Shown one piece after another: positions 15,529 to 25,392 of a stretch of DNA of 60,609 bases. The stretch's first letter is position 1. Every line of letters starts with the position of its first letter. The position numbers and the translations under genes were made by a program. Source of the stretch: Stutzerimonas chloritidismutans AW-1 (GTDB lineage: Bacteria; Pseudomonadota; Gammaproteobacteria; Pseudomonadales; Pseudomonadaceae); contig NZ_AOFQ01000049.1 of assembly GCF_000495915.1 (NCBI RefSeq), forward strand, positions 1 to 60,609, given 5' to 3'. The notes beneath the pieces are model-generated. The model saw only the letters and a program-made list of their open reading frames with translations, had not been told where the DNA came from and made no database searches.

Positions 15529-15951
15529 TCAGTCGAGCTCGACAATCTCGTAAGCATGGCTGATCTCGACGCCGGCACGACCTAGCATGATTGAGGCCGA
15601 GCAGTACTTCTCCGCCGAAAGCTCGACCGCGCGCTTGACCTGAGCCTCCTTCAGCGAGCGGCCCTTGACGACGAAACGCAGATGAATCTTGGTAAACACC
15701 TTTGGGTCTTCGGATGCACGGTCGGCCTCAACGAAGACTTCGCAACTATCCACAGCCTGCCGCGACTTTTTCAGGATGCTCACTACATCGAAGTTACTGC
15801 AGCCACCCAGGCCAAGTAGCAGCATCTCCATGGGGCGTACGCCAAGGTTACGTCCGCCGTTCTCGGGCGGGCCATCCATCACCACGACATGTCCGCTGCC
15901 GGACTCGCCAAGGAACATCGCACCGTCGACCCATTGAATGCGCGCTTTCAT
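15529..15951 (-). CDS. OsmC/Ohr-family protein
   Basis: Thiol-dependent peroxidase-like protein of 140 residues. The two family cysteines are C51 in GGCSNFD and C117 in KYCSASI. Members reduce organic peroxides, though this subgroup (YhfA-like) has no proven substrate. I chose the ATG at 15951, with GGAG seven bases upstream, instead of a longer in-frame start that would reach into the vfr promoter region. It is divergent from vfr across 212 bp. Confidence 0.88.
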   Translation of the reverse strand: MKARIQWVDGAMFLGESGSGHVVVMDGPPENGGRNLGVRPMEMLLLGLGGCSNFDVVSILKKSRQAVDSCEVFVEADRASEDPKVFTKIHLRFVVKGRSLKEAQVKRAVELSAEKYCSASIMLGRAGVEISHAYEIVELD

Positions 15952-16163
15952 CGCCAACTCCAATAAAAACAGGGCGGATAGCTTAGCATGGGCCTTTAAA
16001 TCGACAGCGTCACATACGCGACTAAAGGTGCGTTGACCCACACGTTTCGCCTGTCGCAACTTTGCAACTGCTCCGCCTTGGTCTGTTAAGCTCACGAAAG
16101 CTGAATGACAGCCACATATAACAATAATCAGTCTTTATTGAATACTTATCCGGGACCCACAGC

Positions 16164-16808
16164 ATGGTAGCTATCTCTCTTACGCCCAAGATAAAGAATA
16201 TCGACAAGTTGCTCGCCCATTGCCATAGACGGCGGTACACGGCAAAGAGCACGATCATTTACGCAGGCGACCGTTGCGAGTCGCTTTTTTTCATCGTCAA
16301 AGGCTCGGTCACCATTCTTATCGAGGATGATGACGGTCGCGAGATGATCATCGCCTATTTGAATGCAGGCGACTTTTTCGGAGAGATGGGGCTTTTCGAG
16401 AAAGAAGGGGCGGAAAAGGAACGCAGCGCCTGGGTCCGCGCAAAGACCGAATGCGAAGTTGCCGAACTGAGCTATGCGAAGTTTCGCGAGCTGACCCAGC
16501 AGGATCCGGACATCCTCTACGCCCTCGGCAGTCAGATGGCCGAGCGTCTGCGCAACACCACACGCAAGGTCGGCGACCTGGCCTTCCTCGACGTTACCGG
16601 CCGTGTCGCGCGTACCTTGCTCGACCTGTGCAAGCAGCCTGACGCCATGACTCATCCGGACGGCATGCAGATCAAGATCACCCGCCAGGAAATCGGCCGT
16701 ATCGTCGGTTGCTCCCGCGAGATGGTCGGTCGGGTGCTCAAGAGCCTGGAAGCCCAGGGTCTCGTCTATGTCAAAGGCAAGACCATGGTGGTATTCGGCA
16801 CTCGCTAA
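16164..16808 (+). CDS. vfr: cAMP-responsive global regulator Vfr (CRP homologue)
   Basis: Transcription factor of the CRP/FNR family. The 214-residue protein has an N-terminal cyclic-nucleotide domain (about 20-130; [11 protein letters not shown] and the phosphate-binding RSAWVRAKT) and a C-terminal helix-turn-helix (about 170-192; [20 protein letters not shown]). Long blocks equal E. coli CRP as I recall it. In pseudomonads Vfr controls virulence, motility and metabolism. It stands beside the trp operon, as in P. aeruginosa. It is convergent with trpC over a hairpin at 16816-16855. Confidence 0.95.
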   Translation: MVAISLTPKIKNIDKLLAHCHRRRYTAKSTIIYAGDRCESLFFIVKGSVTILIEDDDGREMIIAYLNAGDFFGEMGLFEKEGAEKERSAWVRAKTECEVAELSYAKFRELTQQDPDILYALGSQMAERLRNTTRKVGDLAFLDVTGRVARTLLDLCKQPDAMTHPDGMQIKITRQEIGRIVGCSREMVGRVLKSLEAQGLVYVKGKTMVVFGTR

Positions 16809-16815
16809 TCCTTCA

Positions 16816-16855
16816 GACCGCTACCTGCCAGCGCGCAATGCGCGGGCAGGCGGTC
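16816..16855. terminator. Hairpin between convergent vfr and trpC
   Basis: A nested stem GACCG..CCTGCC / GGCAGG.CGGTC encloses a second small stem (GCGC / GCGC). It fills the 45-bp gap between the two stop codons and overlaps the trpC stop. There is no U-tract, so termination strength is doubtful. Confidence 0.45.
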
Positions 16856-17696
16856 ACTCCGGATCGGCAGCGACAGGGGCCGCACGGCCGCGCGAACGAT
16901 CAGGGTAGAACAGGCGCTGCAGCTCTACGCCTGGCTGTTCAGCACGCATGAACGCCTCGCCCACCAGAAACGCATACACCTGGTTTATCTCCATCAGCTC
17001 GACATCGGCACGATTGAAGATCCCGCTCTCGGTCACCACCAGACGATCCTTTGGAATCCGCGGCAGAAGATCCAGCGTGGTTTCCAGGTTGACCTCGAAG
17101 GTATGCAGGTTGCGGTTGTTGATGCCCACCAGCGGCGTTTCCAGACGTAGCGCACGTTCGAGTTCGGCAGCATCGTGCACTTCTACCAGCACATCCAGCC
17201 CCTGCTCCTTGGCCACTGCCGCCAGCTCGTGCATGCGGGTATCTTCCAGTGCCGCGACGATCAGCAGAATGCAGTCGGCGCCAAGCGCTCGCGCTTCGAC
17301 CACCTGATACGGGTCGATCATGAAATCCTTGCGGATAACCGGCAGCGAGCAAGCCGCCCGCGCCTGCTGCAGATATTCATCGGCGCCCTGAAAGAAATCG
17401 ATGTCAGTCAGTACCGACAGGCAGGCAGCGCCCCCGGCCTCGTAGCTGGCGGCAATCTCGGCGGGCAGGAAGGGGTCGCGAATGACCCCTTTGCTCGGCG
17501 ATGCCTTCTTCACCTCAGCGATAACCGCAGGCTCCTTGCTGCGCACCCGGCGCTCAAGCGCGGCAGCGAAGCCACGCACCGGATCGGCAGCTGCGGCACG
17601 CTGCTCCAGCTCACCCAGCCCGACCTGGCGACTGCGCTGCGCAACCTCCTCGAACTTGCGGGCGATGATCTTCTCCAGAACGGTCGGCACGCTCAC
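16854..17696 (-). CDS. trpC: Indole-3-glycerol phosphate synthase
   Basis: Closes the indole ring in tryptophan synthesis (CdRP to indole-3-glycerol phosphate). The single-domain 280-residue protein is a TIM barrel with the blocks [31 protein letters not shown] and [12 protein letters not shown]. It is the last gene of trpEGDC; its ATG overlaps the trpD stop by 4 nt, which indicates coupled translation. Confidence 0.97.
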   Translation of the reverse strand: MSVPTVLEKIIARKFEEVAQRSRQVGLGELEQRAAAADPVRGFAAALERRVRSKEPAVIAEVKKASPSKGVIRDPFLPAEIAASYEAGGAACLSVLTDIDFFQGADEYLQQARAACSLPVIRKDFMIDPYQVVEARALGADCILLIVAALEDTRMHELAAVAKEQGLDVLVEVHDAAELERALRLETPLVGINNRNLHTFEVNLETTLDLLPRIPKDRLVVTESGIFNRADVELMEINQVYAFLVGEAFMRAEQPGVELQRLFYPDRSRGRAAPVAADPE

Positions 17697-18739
17697 TTTT
17701 GATTCTCCTGCTTGAATACCGCGGTGAAGGAAACCAGCTCCTCCAGCTTGTCACGCGCCAACCCGGTGCTGAGGGCATCATGCGCCATCTCGACACCCTG
17801 CTTCAGGCTGCTCGCCAGATCGGCTGCGTAAAGCGCAGCGCCAGCGTTGAGCACGATCATGTCGGCAGCCTTCTGCCCGTTCTCGCTCTGCCGACGCCCC
17901 AGCGCATCGCGGATCAAGGCCAGCGAGCCCTGAGCGTCCTCTACGTTCAGGCCGATCAAGCTCTGGCTCTTGATGCCAAAGTCCTCGGGCTGAATGCTGT
18001 ATTCACGGATCTCACCATCCTTCAGCTCGGCAACATGCGTCGGCGCGGCGAGGCTGATCTCGTCCAGCCCATCCTGCGCATGCACCACCAGCACATGCTT
18101 GCTGCCCAGACGCGCCAGCACCTCCGCCATGGGCCGGCACAATGCCTTGCTGAACACACCAAGCACCTGATGGCGGACGCCGGCCGGGTTGGCCATTGGC
18201 CCCAGTATGTTGAACAGCGTCCGCAGGCCGAGTTCGCGGCGCGGGCCGGCCGCGTGCTTCATGGCGCCATGATGGGCCGGGGCGAACATGAAGCCGACGC
18301 CGACCGTATCGACACTGCGCGCCACCTGCTCGGGCGTCAGGTCGAGGAAGACCCCGGCCGCCTCGAGCAGATCGGCGCTGCCGCTCTTGCCGGATACTGC
18401 GCGGTTACCGTGCTTGGCGACCTTGCCGCCAGCGGCCGCAACGACGAACGAGGCTGCGGTGGAAACGTTGAAGATATTCATCCCATCGCCACCGGTGCCA
18501 CAGGTGTCGACAAGCTTGTCGGTGTCGAAACGCACCGGGGCGGCAAGCTCACGCATGACCTGCACCGCGCCGACGATCTCGTCGATGGTTTCGCTCTTCA
18601 TGCGCATGCCCATGAGGAACGCACCGACCTGCGCATCAGTGCATTGACCGGTCATGATCTGACGCATCACCGCCTGCATCTCTTCGGTGGTCAGGTCCAG
18701 CTGACCGACGATGCGGTTAAGGGCTTCCTTGATATCCAT
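17693..18739 (-). CDS. trpD: Anthranilate phosphoribosyltransferase
   Basis: Transfers phosphoribose from PRPP to anthranilate. The 348-residue protein has the glycine-rich PRPP loop [10 protein letters not shown] and the block [19 protein letters not shown]. Its ATG overlaps the trpG stop by one base and its stop overlaps trpC by four, so the three genes are tightly coupled. Confidence 0.97.
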   Translation of the reverse strand: MDIKEALNRIVGQLDLTTEEMQAVMRQIMTGQCTDAQVGAFLMGMRMKSETIDEIVGAVQVMRELAAPVRFDTDKLVDTCGTGGDGMNIFNVSTAASFVVAAAGGKVAKHGNRAVSGKSGSADLLEAAGVFLDLTPEQVARSVDTVGVGFMFAPAHHGAMKHAAGPRRELGLRTLFNILGPMANPAGVRHQVLGVFSKALCRPMAEVLARLGSKHVLVVHAQDGLDEISLAAPTHVAELKDGEIREYSIQPEDFGIKSQSLIGLNVEDAQGSLALIRDALGRRQSENGQKAADMIVLNAGAALYAADLASSLKQGVEMAHDALSTGLARDKLEELVSFTAVFKQENQK

Positions 18740-19332
18740 CAGCGCACGCCTCCGGTCTGCTTCAGAAAATTCGCGAACAGCTCATGGCCCTGTTCGGTGA
18801 GGATCGATTCGGGGTGGAACTGCACACCCTCTATATTCAGCGTCTTGTGCCGCAGCCCCATGATCTCGTCGACGGAGCCATCCTCCAGCTGGGTCCAGGC
18901 GGTGATCTCCAGGCACTCGGGCAATGTCTCGCGCTTGACCACCAGCGAGTGGTATCGGGTGACGGTCAGCGGATTATTGAGCCCGGCGAACACACCCTGG
19001 TCATGGTGAAACACCGGGCTGGTCTTGCCGTGCATGGCCTGCCGAGCACGTACCACATCGCCACCGAAGGCCTGACCGATGCTCTGGTGGCCGAGACAAA
19101 CGCCGAGAATGGGCAACTTGCCGGCGAAATGACGAATCAGCTCCAGCGACACACCCGCCTCGTTCGGCGTGCACGGCCCCGGCGAGACGACGATCCACTC
19201 CGGATTCAGCGCTTCGATCTCAGCCACGCTCAGCTCGTCGTTGCGCACCACCTTGACGTCGGCACCAAGCTCGCCGAGGTATTGCACGACGTTGTAGGTA
19301 AAGGAATCGTAGTTATCCAGCATCAACAGCAT
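18739..19332 (-). CDS. trpG: Anthranilate synthase component II (glutamine amidotransferase)
   Basis: Supplies ammonia from glutamine to TrpE. The 197-residue class I amidotransferase has its nucleophile C79 in GVCLGHQS and the H/E pair in VQFHPES. I chose the ATG at 19332, two bases after the trpE stop; the open frame extends far upstream but only as the shadow of trpE. Direct adjacency to trpE differs from P. aeruginosa, where the two are widely separated. Confidence 0.96.
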   Translation of the reverse strand: MLLMLDNYDSFTYNVVQYLGELGADVKVVRNDELSVAEIEALNPEWIVVSPGPCTPNEAGVSLELIRHFAGKLPILGVCLGHQSIGQAFGGDVVRARQAMHGKTSPVFHHDQGVFAGLNNPLTVTRYHSLVVKRETLPECLEITAWTQLEDGSVDEIMGLRHKTLNIEGVQFHPESILTEQGHELFANFLKQTGGVR

Positions 19333-19334
19333 GA

Positions 19335-20819
19335 TCAGTTCTCCTGCTGGTCGCGTTCGGCCAGGGCCACCGCGCGGAACATGGCGCGGCGCTTGTTCAG
19401 CGTCTCTTCCCATTCGAGCGCCGGCTGCGAGTCGGCGACGATGCCGGCACCGGCCTGCACGTGCAGCTCGCCGTCCTTGATCACCGCGGTACGAATTGCG
19501 ATGGCGGTATCCATGTTGCCGTTCCAGGCGAGGTAGCCGACCGCGCCGCCGTAGACGCCACGCTTGACCGGCTCGAGTTCGTCGATGATTTCCATGGCGC
19601 GAATCTTCGGTGCACCTGAGAGCGTGCCGGCCGGCAGGATCGCGCGCAGCGCATCCATCGCCGTCAATGGCGCCTTGAGCTGGCCGGTGACGTTGGAAAC
19701 GATGTGCATGACATTCGAATAGCGCTCGATGACCATCTTCTCGGTCAACCGCACCGAACCGTTCTCGGCGACACGACCGACGTCGTTGCGGCCCAGGTCG
19801 ATCAGCATCAAATGCTCGGCCAGTTCCTTGGCGTCGCTGAGCAGATCCTGTTCCAGCGCCAGATCGGCCTCCTCGGTGGCGCCGCGCGGGCGGGTGCCGG
19901 CGATGGGCCGGACCGTGACCAGGCCGTCCTCGACCCGCACCAGCACTTCCGGCGACGAGCCCACCACATGGAAATCGCCGAAATTGAAGAAGTACATGTA
20001 CGGCGTCGGGTTGAAGCAACGCAGCGCACGGTAGAGATCGATCGGCGCGGCCTTGAACGGGATCGACATGCGCTGGGAGATCACCACCTGCATGCAGTCG
20101 CCGGCGAGGATGTAGTCCTTGATGCGGTTGACCGCCTGCTCGTAATCCTCGCGGCTGAAGCTGGAGCGGAAGGTCGGTTCGGCACCATTGCTCTTTTCGA
20201 AATCCAGGCCAAGGCGCGGCGTGATCGACTGGCGCAGCTTCGCCCGCAACGCCTGCAAGCGAGCCTGACCGGCCTCGTAGGCTGCCGGCTGCGACGGATC
20301 GACCAGCACGATGCAGTGCAGCTTGCCGGCGAGGTTGTCGAAGACCACCACGGCGTCGGAAACCATCAGCAGGATATCCGGTGTGCCCAGCGGATCCGGG
20401 TTGGGGCAATTGCCCAGTTTGCGCTCGACATAGCGCACGCTGTCGTAGCCGAAATAGCCGACCAGCCCGCCGTTGAAGCGCGGCAGGCCTTCGACCGGCG
20501 CGACGCGGTAGCGCTGCTGGAAGGATTCGACGAAGGCCAGCGGATCCTCGACCTCACAGGCCTCGGTCTCGATGCCATCGGTGGTCACGCTGATACGGTG
20601 ATCCCGCACGCGCAGCACGGTGCGGCACGGCAGACCGATGATTGAGTAACGCCCCCACTTCTCGCCGCCCTGAACGGATTCAAGCAGATAGGAGTTCGGC
20701 GCATCGGCCAGTTTCAGGTACAGCGACAGCGGCGTGTCGAAGTCGGCAAGGGTCTCGAATGACAGGGGGATGCGGTTATGGCCTTCGGCGGCCAAACGCA
20801 GGAATTCTTCGCGGGTCAT
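19335..20819 (-). CDS. trpE: Anthranilate synthase component I
   Basis: Converts chorismate and ammonia to anthranilate, and is normally feedback-inhibited by tryptophan. The 494-residue protein shows the inhibitor-binding LLES motif near the N-terminus and the chorismate-binding core ([27 protein letters not shown]). It heads trpEGDC, with a Trp-rich leader peptide 71 bp upstream. Its stop is two bases before the trpG start. Confidence 0.97.
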   Translation of the reverse strand: MTREEFLRLAAEGHNRIPLSFETLADFDTPLSLYLKLADAPNSYLLESVQGGEKWGRYSIIGLPCRTVLRVRDHRISVTTDGIETEACEVEDPLAFVESFQQRYRVAPVEGLPRFNGGLVGYFGYDSVRYVERKLGNCPNPDPLGTPDILLMVSDAVVVFDNLAGKLHCIVLVDPSQPAAYEAGQARLQALRAKLRQSITPRLGLDFEKSNGAEPTFRSSFSREDYEQAVNRIKDYILAGDCMQVVISQRMSIPFKAAPIDLYRALRCFNPTPYMYFFNFGDFHVVGSSPEVLVRVEDGLVTVRPIAGTRPRGATEEADLALEQDLLSDAKELAEHLMLIDLGRNDVGRVAENGSVRLTEKMVIERYSNVMHIVSNVTGQLKAPLTAMDALRAILPAGTLSGAPKIRAMEIIDELEPVKRGVYGGAVGYLAWNGNMDTAIAIRTAVIKDGELHVQAGAGIVADSQPALEWEETLNKRRAMFRAVALAERDQQEN

Positions 20820-20866
20820 GTCAGCCTCGTGGTCTGAGGAGGGTTCGAACGAACAACGGCAAACGC

Positions 20867-20881
20867 GCCGGCCTGGCCGGC
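20867..20881 (-). promoter_or_regulatory. Candidate trp attenuator hairpin
   Basis: A GC-rich palindrome GCCGGCC-T-GGCCGGC lies between the leader peptide stop and trpE. RNA read from the minus strand continues GCGTTTGCCGTTGTTCG, only moderately U-rich. The GGCGCG on its 3' side is complementary to CGCGCC in the Trp-codon stretch, so an alternative pairing exists, as attenuation needs. Attenuation of trpE and trpGDC is known in P. putida; its operation here is inferred. Confidence 0.5.
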
Positions 20882-20889
20882 AGGGAAAG

Positions 20890-20934
20890 TCAGGCGCGCC
20901 AGCGCCAACGGGCCAGAGCCTTGATGACTTTCAT
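20890..20934 (-). CDS. trpL: trp operon leader peptide
   Basis: A 14-codon frame, [14 protein letters not shown], ends 70 bp upstream of trpE and carries two Trp codons (W-R-W) close to its stop. An upstream in-frame GTG would add a third Trp (VLTRRQW-). Leader peptides rich in the end-product residue allow ribosome stalling to control transcription of the operon. No strong ribosome binding site is obvious at the ATG. The call rests on codon content and position. Confidence 0.7.
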   Translation of the reverse strand: MKVIKALARWRWRA

Positions 20935-20998
20935 CCATTGTCTGCGGGTGAGCACCACGAGCTGATCTCTTCGGTGGGTCAAAAAGAGTCCGGCCACA

Positions 20999-21700
20999 CT
21001 AGCGCAGCCCCGGAGCCGAAGCAACCAGCTCACGCAGGTCGTCGAGCACCAAAGCCGGCTGCTCATCCGCGATGGGCTCGCCGTGGTTGTAGCCGTAGGT
21101 AAGCGCGACACATGGGACTGCCGCAGCCTTAGCAGCCCGCACGTCATTGCGCGAATCACCCACGAACAGCGATTCGCCGGGCGCAACGCCCGCCTTGTCC
21201 ATCACCCAGACCAGCGCCGCCGGATCGGGCTTCTGCTGCGGCAAGGTATCGCCGCCGACCAGCCACTTGAAGTAACCGGCCAGCCCCTTCTCCTCCAGCA
21301 GCGGTTCGATGAACTGCGCCGGTTTGTTGGTGATGATTGCGAGCTTCACCCCACGCTCGCGCAGCCAGTCCAGGCATTCACGAACGCCCGGATAGACAGC
21401 CGTCAGCTCGTGGCCGCCGGCGTACGCCTGCATGAACAGCGCCAGCGCCTCGTCGGCCAACTCGTCGCTTATCGCTTCATGCTCCAGCTTACCGGCCAAT
21501 GCGCGACGCACCAGCACGCGCGAGCCATTGCCGACCCAGTCGCGTACCCGCTCGATGCCGGCGGGCTCGCGACCAAGCAGCATCAGCATCTTGTCCACTG
21601 CGGCGGCCAGGTCCGGTGCCGAATCCATCAGGGTGCCGTCCAGGTCGAACATCACCAGCCGTGGCAATTTGCCGTCGAACAGTTGCTCCAGGCGAGTCAT
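20999..21700 (-). CDS. gph: Phosphoglycolate phosphatase
   Basis: HAD-superfamily phosphatase that removes 2-phosphoglycolate. The 233-residue protein has motif [10 protein letters not shown] (nucleophile D19, acid D21), a cap domain, the lysine motif in NKPAQF and motif IV GDSRND. Its ATG overlaps the rpe stop by 4 nt, the usual rpe-gph pair, and trpE follows 180 bp downstream on the same strand. Confidence 0.95.
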   Translation of the reverse strand: MTRLEQLFDGKLPRLVMFDLDGTLMDSAPDLAAAVDKMLMLLGREPAGIERVRDWVGNGSRVLVRRALAGKLEHEAISDELADEALALFMQAYAGGHELTAVYPGVRECLDWLRERGVKLAIITNKPAQFIEPLLEEKGLAGYFKWLVGGDTLPQQKPDPAALVWVMDKAGVAPGESLFVGDSRNDVRAAKAAAVPCVALTYGYNHGEPIADEQPALVLDDLRELVASAPGLR

Positions 21701-22371
21701 GGCCGGGCCAGCGCCAGCTCGGCGCGCATCTGGTCGATCACGGCTTTGTAATCCGGCTGGTTGAAGATCGCCGAGCCGGCAACGAAGGTATCGGCGCCCG
21801 CCGCAGCGATTTCGCGGATGTTCTTCGGATTCACACCGCCGTCGATCTCCAGGCGAATCTCGCGGCCGCTGGCATCGATCAGCGCACGCGCTTCGCGCAG
21901 CTTGTCGAGGGTATTGGGAATGAACTTCTGCCCGCCGAAACCGGGGTTGACGCTCATCAGCAGGACCATGTCGACCTTGTCCATGACGTACTTGAGCACG
22001 TCCAGCGGCGTGGCCGGGTTGAACACCAGACCGGCCTTGGCGCCGCCGTCCTTGATCAGCTGCAGCGATCGATCGATGTGCTCGGAGGCTTCCGGGTGAA
22101 AGGTGATGTAGCTGGCACCGGCTTCGAGGAAGTCGCCGATCATGCGATCCACCGGCTTGACCATCAGGTGTACGTCGATGGGCGCGGTGACGCCATGCTT
22201 GCGCAGCGCGGAGCAGACCATGGGGCCGATGGTCAGGTTGGGTACGTAGTGGTTGTCCATCACGTCGAAATGGACGATGTCGGCGCCGGCGGCCAGCACG
22301 TTGTCCACTTCCTCACCCAGACGGGCGAAGTTGGCGGAAAGAATCGAAGGGGCGATGGCGAACGGCTGCAT
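21697..22371 (-). CDS. rpe: Ribulose-phosphate 3-epimerase
   Basis: Interconverts ribulose-5-phosphate and xylulose-5-phosphate. The 224-residue TIM barrel has the metal and active-site blocks [25 protein letters not shown] and GGVN. I chose the ATG at 22371, preceded by GAGG at 6 nt; a further in-frame ATG 18 nt upstream is unlikely. It is coupled to gph by a 4-nt overlap. Confidence 0.96.
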   Translation of the reverse strand: MQPFAIAPSILSANFARLGEEVDNVLAAGADIVHFDVMDNHYVPNLTIGPMVCSALRKHGVTAPIDVHLMVKPVDRMIGDFLEAGASYITFHPEASEHIDRSLQLIKDGGAKAGLVFNPATPLDVLKYVMDKVDMVLLMSVNPGFGGQKFIPNTLDKLREARALIDASGREIRLEIDGGVNPKNIREIAAAGADTFVAGSAIFNQPDYKAVIDQMRAELALARP

Positions 22372-22475
22372 GACGACCTCGGGTAGCACGGCAAGATGCC
22401 GCGCATTGTACCCGAGGGGTCAGGGTTGCGGCGCGCCTGACATCCATTGCGGATGCCGGCGAGCCCGCCGTTGGA

Positions 22476-23756
22476 TCAGGTCAGCTCATCGAAGCACTCA
22501 CCGATAATGGCCAGGCCACGGTCGAGCAGTTCGTCTTCGGCAGTCAGCGGCACCAGCACGCGCAGCACGTTGTAGTAGGTACCGCAGGACAGCAGGATCA
22601 AGCCCTTCTCCCGCGCCCGAGCGACGATCTGCGACGTCAGCGCCGCAGCCGGTCGCGCCAGGTCGCCCTCCTCGAACAGCTCGATGGCGATCATCGCGCC
22701 GAGGCCGCGCACCTCGCCGATCTCCTTGTGCTTGGCCTGGATCGCCTTGAGGCCGGCGGTGAGCTTCTCCGCCACCGCCTTGCAGCGGTCGAGCAGATGC
22801 TCCTCCTCGAAGATTTCCATGACCGCCAGCGCCGCCGCGCAGGACAGCGGGTTGCCGGCATAGGTGCCGCCCAGCCCGCCGGGCGCGATGGCATCCATGA
22901 TCTCGGCCCTGCCGCACACGCCGGCGATCGGGAAGCCCCCGCCGACCGACTTGGCAAAGGTGGTCAGGTCGGCAACCACGCCCATCTGCTCCATGGCGAA
23001 GAAGGTGCCGGTGCGCCCGGCGCCGGTCTGCACCTCGTCGGCGATCAGCAGGATGCCGTGCTCGTCGCAGAGCGCGCGCAGGCGGGCCATGAAATCCTTC
23101 GGCGCGACATTAAAGCCGCCCTCGCCCTGCACCGGTTCGACGATGATCGCGGCGATGTCGCGCGGCTCGGCATCGTTCTTGAAGATGCGCTCGATGCTCG
23201 CGATCGAGTCATCGACGCTGACACCATGGATCGCGCAGGGATACTGCGCACGGAAGATCCCGCCCGGCATCAGGCCCATGCCGGCGGAGTACGGGGCGAC
23301 CTTGCCGGTCAGGCCGAGGGTCATCATGGTGCGGCCGTGATAGGCGCCGGTGAATGCAATCACGCCGGCACGGCCGGTGGCGGCGCGGGCGATCTTCACC
23401 GCGTTCTCCACGGCCTCGGAGCCGGTGGTGACCAGCAGGGTCTTCTTGGCGAAATCACCCGGCACCCGCGCGTTGATCTTCTCGCACAGCTCGACGTACG
23501 GCTCGTAGGCCAACACCTGGAAGCAGGTGTGGGTGAGCTTGTGCAGCTGGTCTTCCACCGCCTTGACGATCTTCGGATGCAGGTGGCCGGTATTCAGCAC
23601 GGCGATGCCGCCGGCGAAATCGATGAACTCGCGGCCCTCCACATCCACCACGCTGCTGTTCTTCGCGTGGTCGGCAAAGATCGGGTGGATCTGGCCGACG
23701 CCACGGGGAACGGCGGCGACACGGCGTTGCATAAGGGATTCGTTGGTCTTGCTCAT
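22476..23756 (-). CDS. gabT: 4-aminobutyrate--2-oxoglutarate aminotransferase
   Basis: PLP enzyme that moves the amino group of GABA (and in pseudomonads probably also 5-aminovalerate) to 2-oxoglutarate. The 426-residue protein has the cofactor lysine near 270 (TTFAKSVGGGFP) and the blocks GSEAVENAVKIAR and DEVQTGAGRTGT. It is the last gene of the minus-strand run from the two-component system through the importer and gabD. The 157-bp gap after gabD holds a palindrome (23877-23894) and may contain its own promoter. Confidence 0.95.
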   Translation of the reverse strand: MSKTNESLMQRRVAAVPRGVGQIHPIFADHAKNSSVVDVEGREFIDFAGGIAVLNTGHLHPKIVKAVEDQLHKLTHTCFQVLAYEPYVELCEKINARVPGDFAKKTLLVTTGSEAVENAVKIARAATGRAGVIAFTGAYHGRTMMTLGLTGKVAPYSAGMGLMPGGIFRAQYPCAIHGVSVDDSIASIERIFKNDAEPRDIAAIIVEPVQGEGGFNVAPKDFMARLRALCDEHGILLIADEVQTGAGRTGTFFAMEQMGVVADLTTFAKSVGGGFPIAGVCGRAEIMDAIAPGGLGGTYAGNPLSCAAALAVMEIFEEEHLLDRCKAVAEKLTAGLKAIQAKHKEIGEVRGLGAMIAIELFEEGDLARPAAALTSQIVARAREKGLILLSCGTYYNVLRVLVPLTAEDELLDRGLAIIGECFDELT

Positions 23757-23876
23757 AAGCTCCTCGGTAGCCGCTCATCGTCGGCACGGGTCGGAAAGAA
23801 CGCCAGGAAGCGGGCGCGGCAGCATACGATGATCGACTGCCGCGCCATCCAAAGCGTTCGGATTACAGTAAAACTC

Positions 23877-23894
23877 CGTGCATTATTTTGCACG
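23877..23894. promoter_or_regulatory. Palindrome upstream of gabT
   Basis: CGTGCA-TTATTT-TGCACG is a perfect 6-bp inverted repeat with an AT-rich core, about 120 bp upstream of the gabT start and 20 bp beyond the gabD stop. It could be an operator or a small hairpin. I see no matching known regulator motif. Confidence 0.4.
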
Positions 23895-23913
23895 CCTGTT
23901 TAGGCCGCTGGCG

Positions 23914-25380
23914 TCAGATACCGCCCAGGCACAGGTATTTGATTTCGACGTATTCATCCAGGCCGTACTTCGAGCCTTCACGGCCAAGGCCGGAGGCCTT
24001 CATGCCGCCGAACGGCGCTACCTCGGTAGAGATCACTCCGGTGTTGATGCCGACCATGCCGTACTCCAGCGCCTCGGCGACACGGAACACCCGGCTCAGG
24101 TCGCGGGCGTAGAAATAGGCGGCGAGGCCGAACTCGGTGTCATTGGCCTGACGGATCACCTCGGCCTCGTCGCTGAAGCGGAAAAGCGGCGCCAGCGGAC
24201 CGAAGGTTTCTTCTCGCGCCACGGCCATCTCGGACGTGACGCCGCCCACCAGCGTCGGCTCGAAGTAGTTGCCGCCCAGTGCATGGGGTTTGCCGCCGGC
24301 CAGCAGGGTGGCGCCCTTGTCGAGGGCGTCCTGCAGATGGCGCTGAACCTTGGCTACGGCCGCGGCATCGATCAGCGGACCGGTGGTGACGCCCTCCTCC
24401 GCACCGTTGCCGACCTTCAGCCGCGCCACCGCAGCGGCAAGCTTGGCGACGAAGGCGTCGTAGATGCCGTCCTGTACGTAGATGCGGTTGGCACAGACGC
24501 AGGTCTGCCCGGCGTTGCGATACTTGGAGATCATCGCGCCCTCGACCGCCGCATCCAGATCGGCGTCGTCGAAGACGATAAAGGGTGCGTTGCCGCCCAG
24601 CTCCAGCGAGAGCTTCTTCAGCGTCGGCGCGCACTGCTGCATCAGCTTGATGCCCACCGCCGTCGAGCCGGTGAACGAGAGCTTGCGCACGATAGGGTTC
24701 TCACAGAGTTCGGCACCCACCTCACGGGACGTGGCGGCATCGGCGGTGATCACGCTGAACAGTCCCGCCGGAATGCCCGCACGCTCAGCCAGCGCGGCCA
24801 GCGCCAGTGCCGAGAACGGTGTCTGCGGCGCTGGCTTGAGCACCATGGCACAGCCGGCGGCCAGCGCCGGGCCGGCCTTGCGGGTGATCATGGCGCTGGG
24901 GAAATTCCACGGCGTGATCGCCGCGGTGACGCCGACCGGCTCCTTCTGCACGAGAATGCGCTTGTCGCCGGCATGGGCAGGAATCACGTCGCCGTAGAGG
25001 CGCTTGCTCTCCTCGGCGAACCACTCGAGAAAGGATGCGGCGTAGGCCACCTCGCCCCGCGCCTCGGCCAACGGCTTGCCCTGTTCGGCGGTCATGATGC
25101 GCGCCAGGTCTTCCTGATTCTCCAGCATCAACTCGTACCAGCGCCGCAGGCGCGCCGCGCGCTCCTTGGCGGTCAGCGCGCGCCAGGCCGGTTGGGCTGC
25201 CTGCGCGGCTTCGATGGCGCCGCGGGTTTCGCCGCGGCTCATGTTCGGCACGGCGCCGATCAGCTCGCCGGTGGCCGGGTTGAAGATTTCAGTGCGCGCG
25301 CCACTGTCGGCCTCGCACCACTCACCGTTGAGATAGGCGGTTTGGCGCAACAGATCGGGTTGCCCAAGTTGCAGAGTCAT
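23914..25380 (-). CDS. gabD: Succinate-semialdehyde dehydrogenase (NADP+)
   Basis: Oxidises succinate semialdehyde from GABA to succinate; relatives also take glutarate semialdehyde from 5-aminovalerate. The 488-residue aldehyde dehydrogenase has the general base in LELGGNAPF (near 260) and the catalytic cysteine in GQTCVCANR (near 294). It begins 12 bp after the importer permease stop, so import and catabolism are cotranscribed. P. aeruginosa keeps gabDT elsewhere. Confidence 0.94.
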   Translation of the reverse strand: MTLQLGQPDLLRQTAYLNGEWCEADSGARTEIFNPATGELIGAVPNMSRGETRGAIEAAQAAQPAWRALTAKERAARLRRWYELMLENQEDLARIMTAEQGKPLAEARGEVAYAASFLEWFAEESKRLYGDVIPAHAGDKRILVQKEPVGVTAAITPWNFPSAMITRKAGPALAAGCAMVLKPAPQTPFSALALAALAERAGIPAGLFSVITADAATSREVGAELCENPIVRKLSFTGSTAVGIKLMQQCAPTLKKLSLELGGNAPFIVFDDADLDAAVEGAMISKYRNAGQTCVCANRIYVQDGIYDAFVAKLAAAVARLKVGNGAEEGVTTGPLIDAAAVAKVQRHLQDALDKGATLLAGGKPHALGGNYFEPTLVGGVTSEMAVAREETFGPLAPLFRFSDEAEVIRQANDTEFGLAAYFYARDLSRVFRVAEALEYGMVGINTGVISTEVAPFGGMKASGLGREGSKYGLDEYVEIKYLCLGGI

Positions 25381-25392
25381 GTGCGTATTCCG

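Noticed and set aside
15952..16163. CRP/Vfr-type operator in the vfr-osmC gap
   Set aside because: A TCACA half-site is present, but the matching TGTGA half at correct spacing is not convincing.
19333..20409. N-terminal extension of trpG into trpE
   Set aside because: The frame stays open by chance in GC-rich DNA. TrpG homologues start at [10 protein letters not shown] and the extension reads as a shadow of TrpE.
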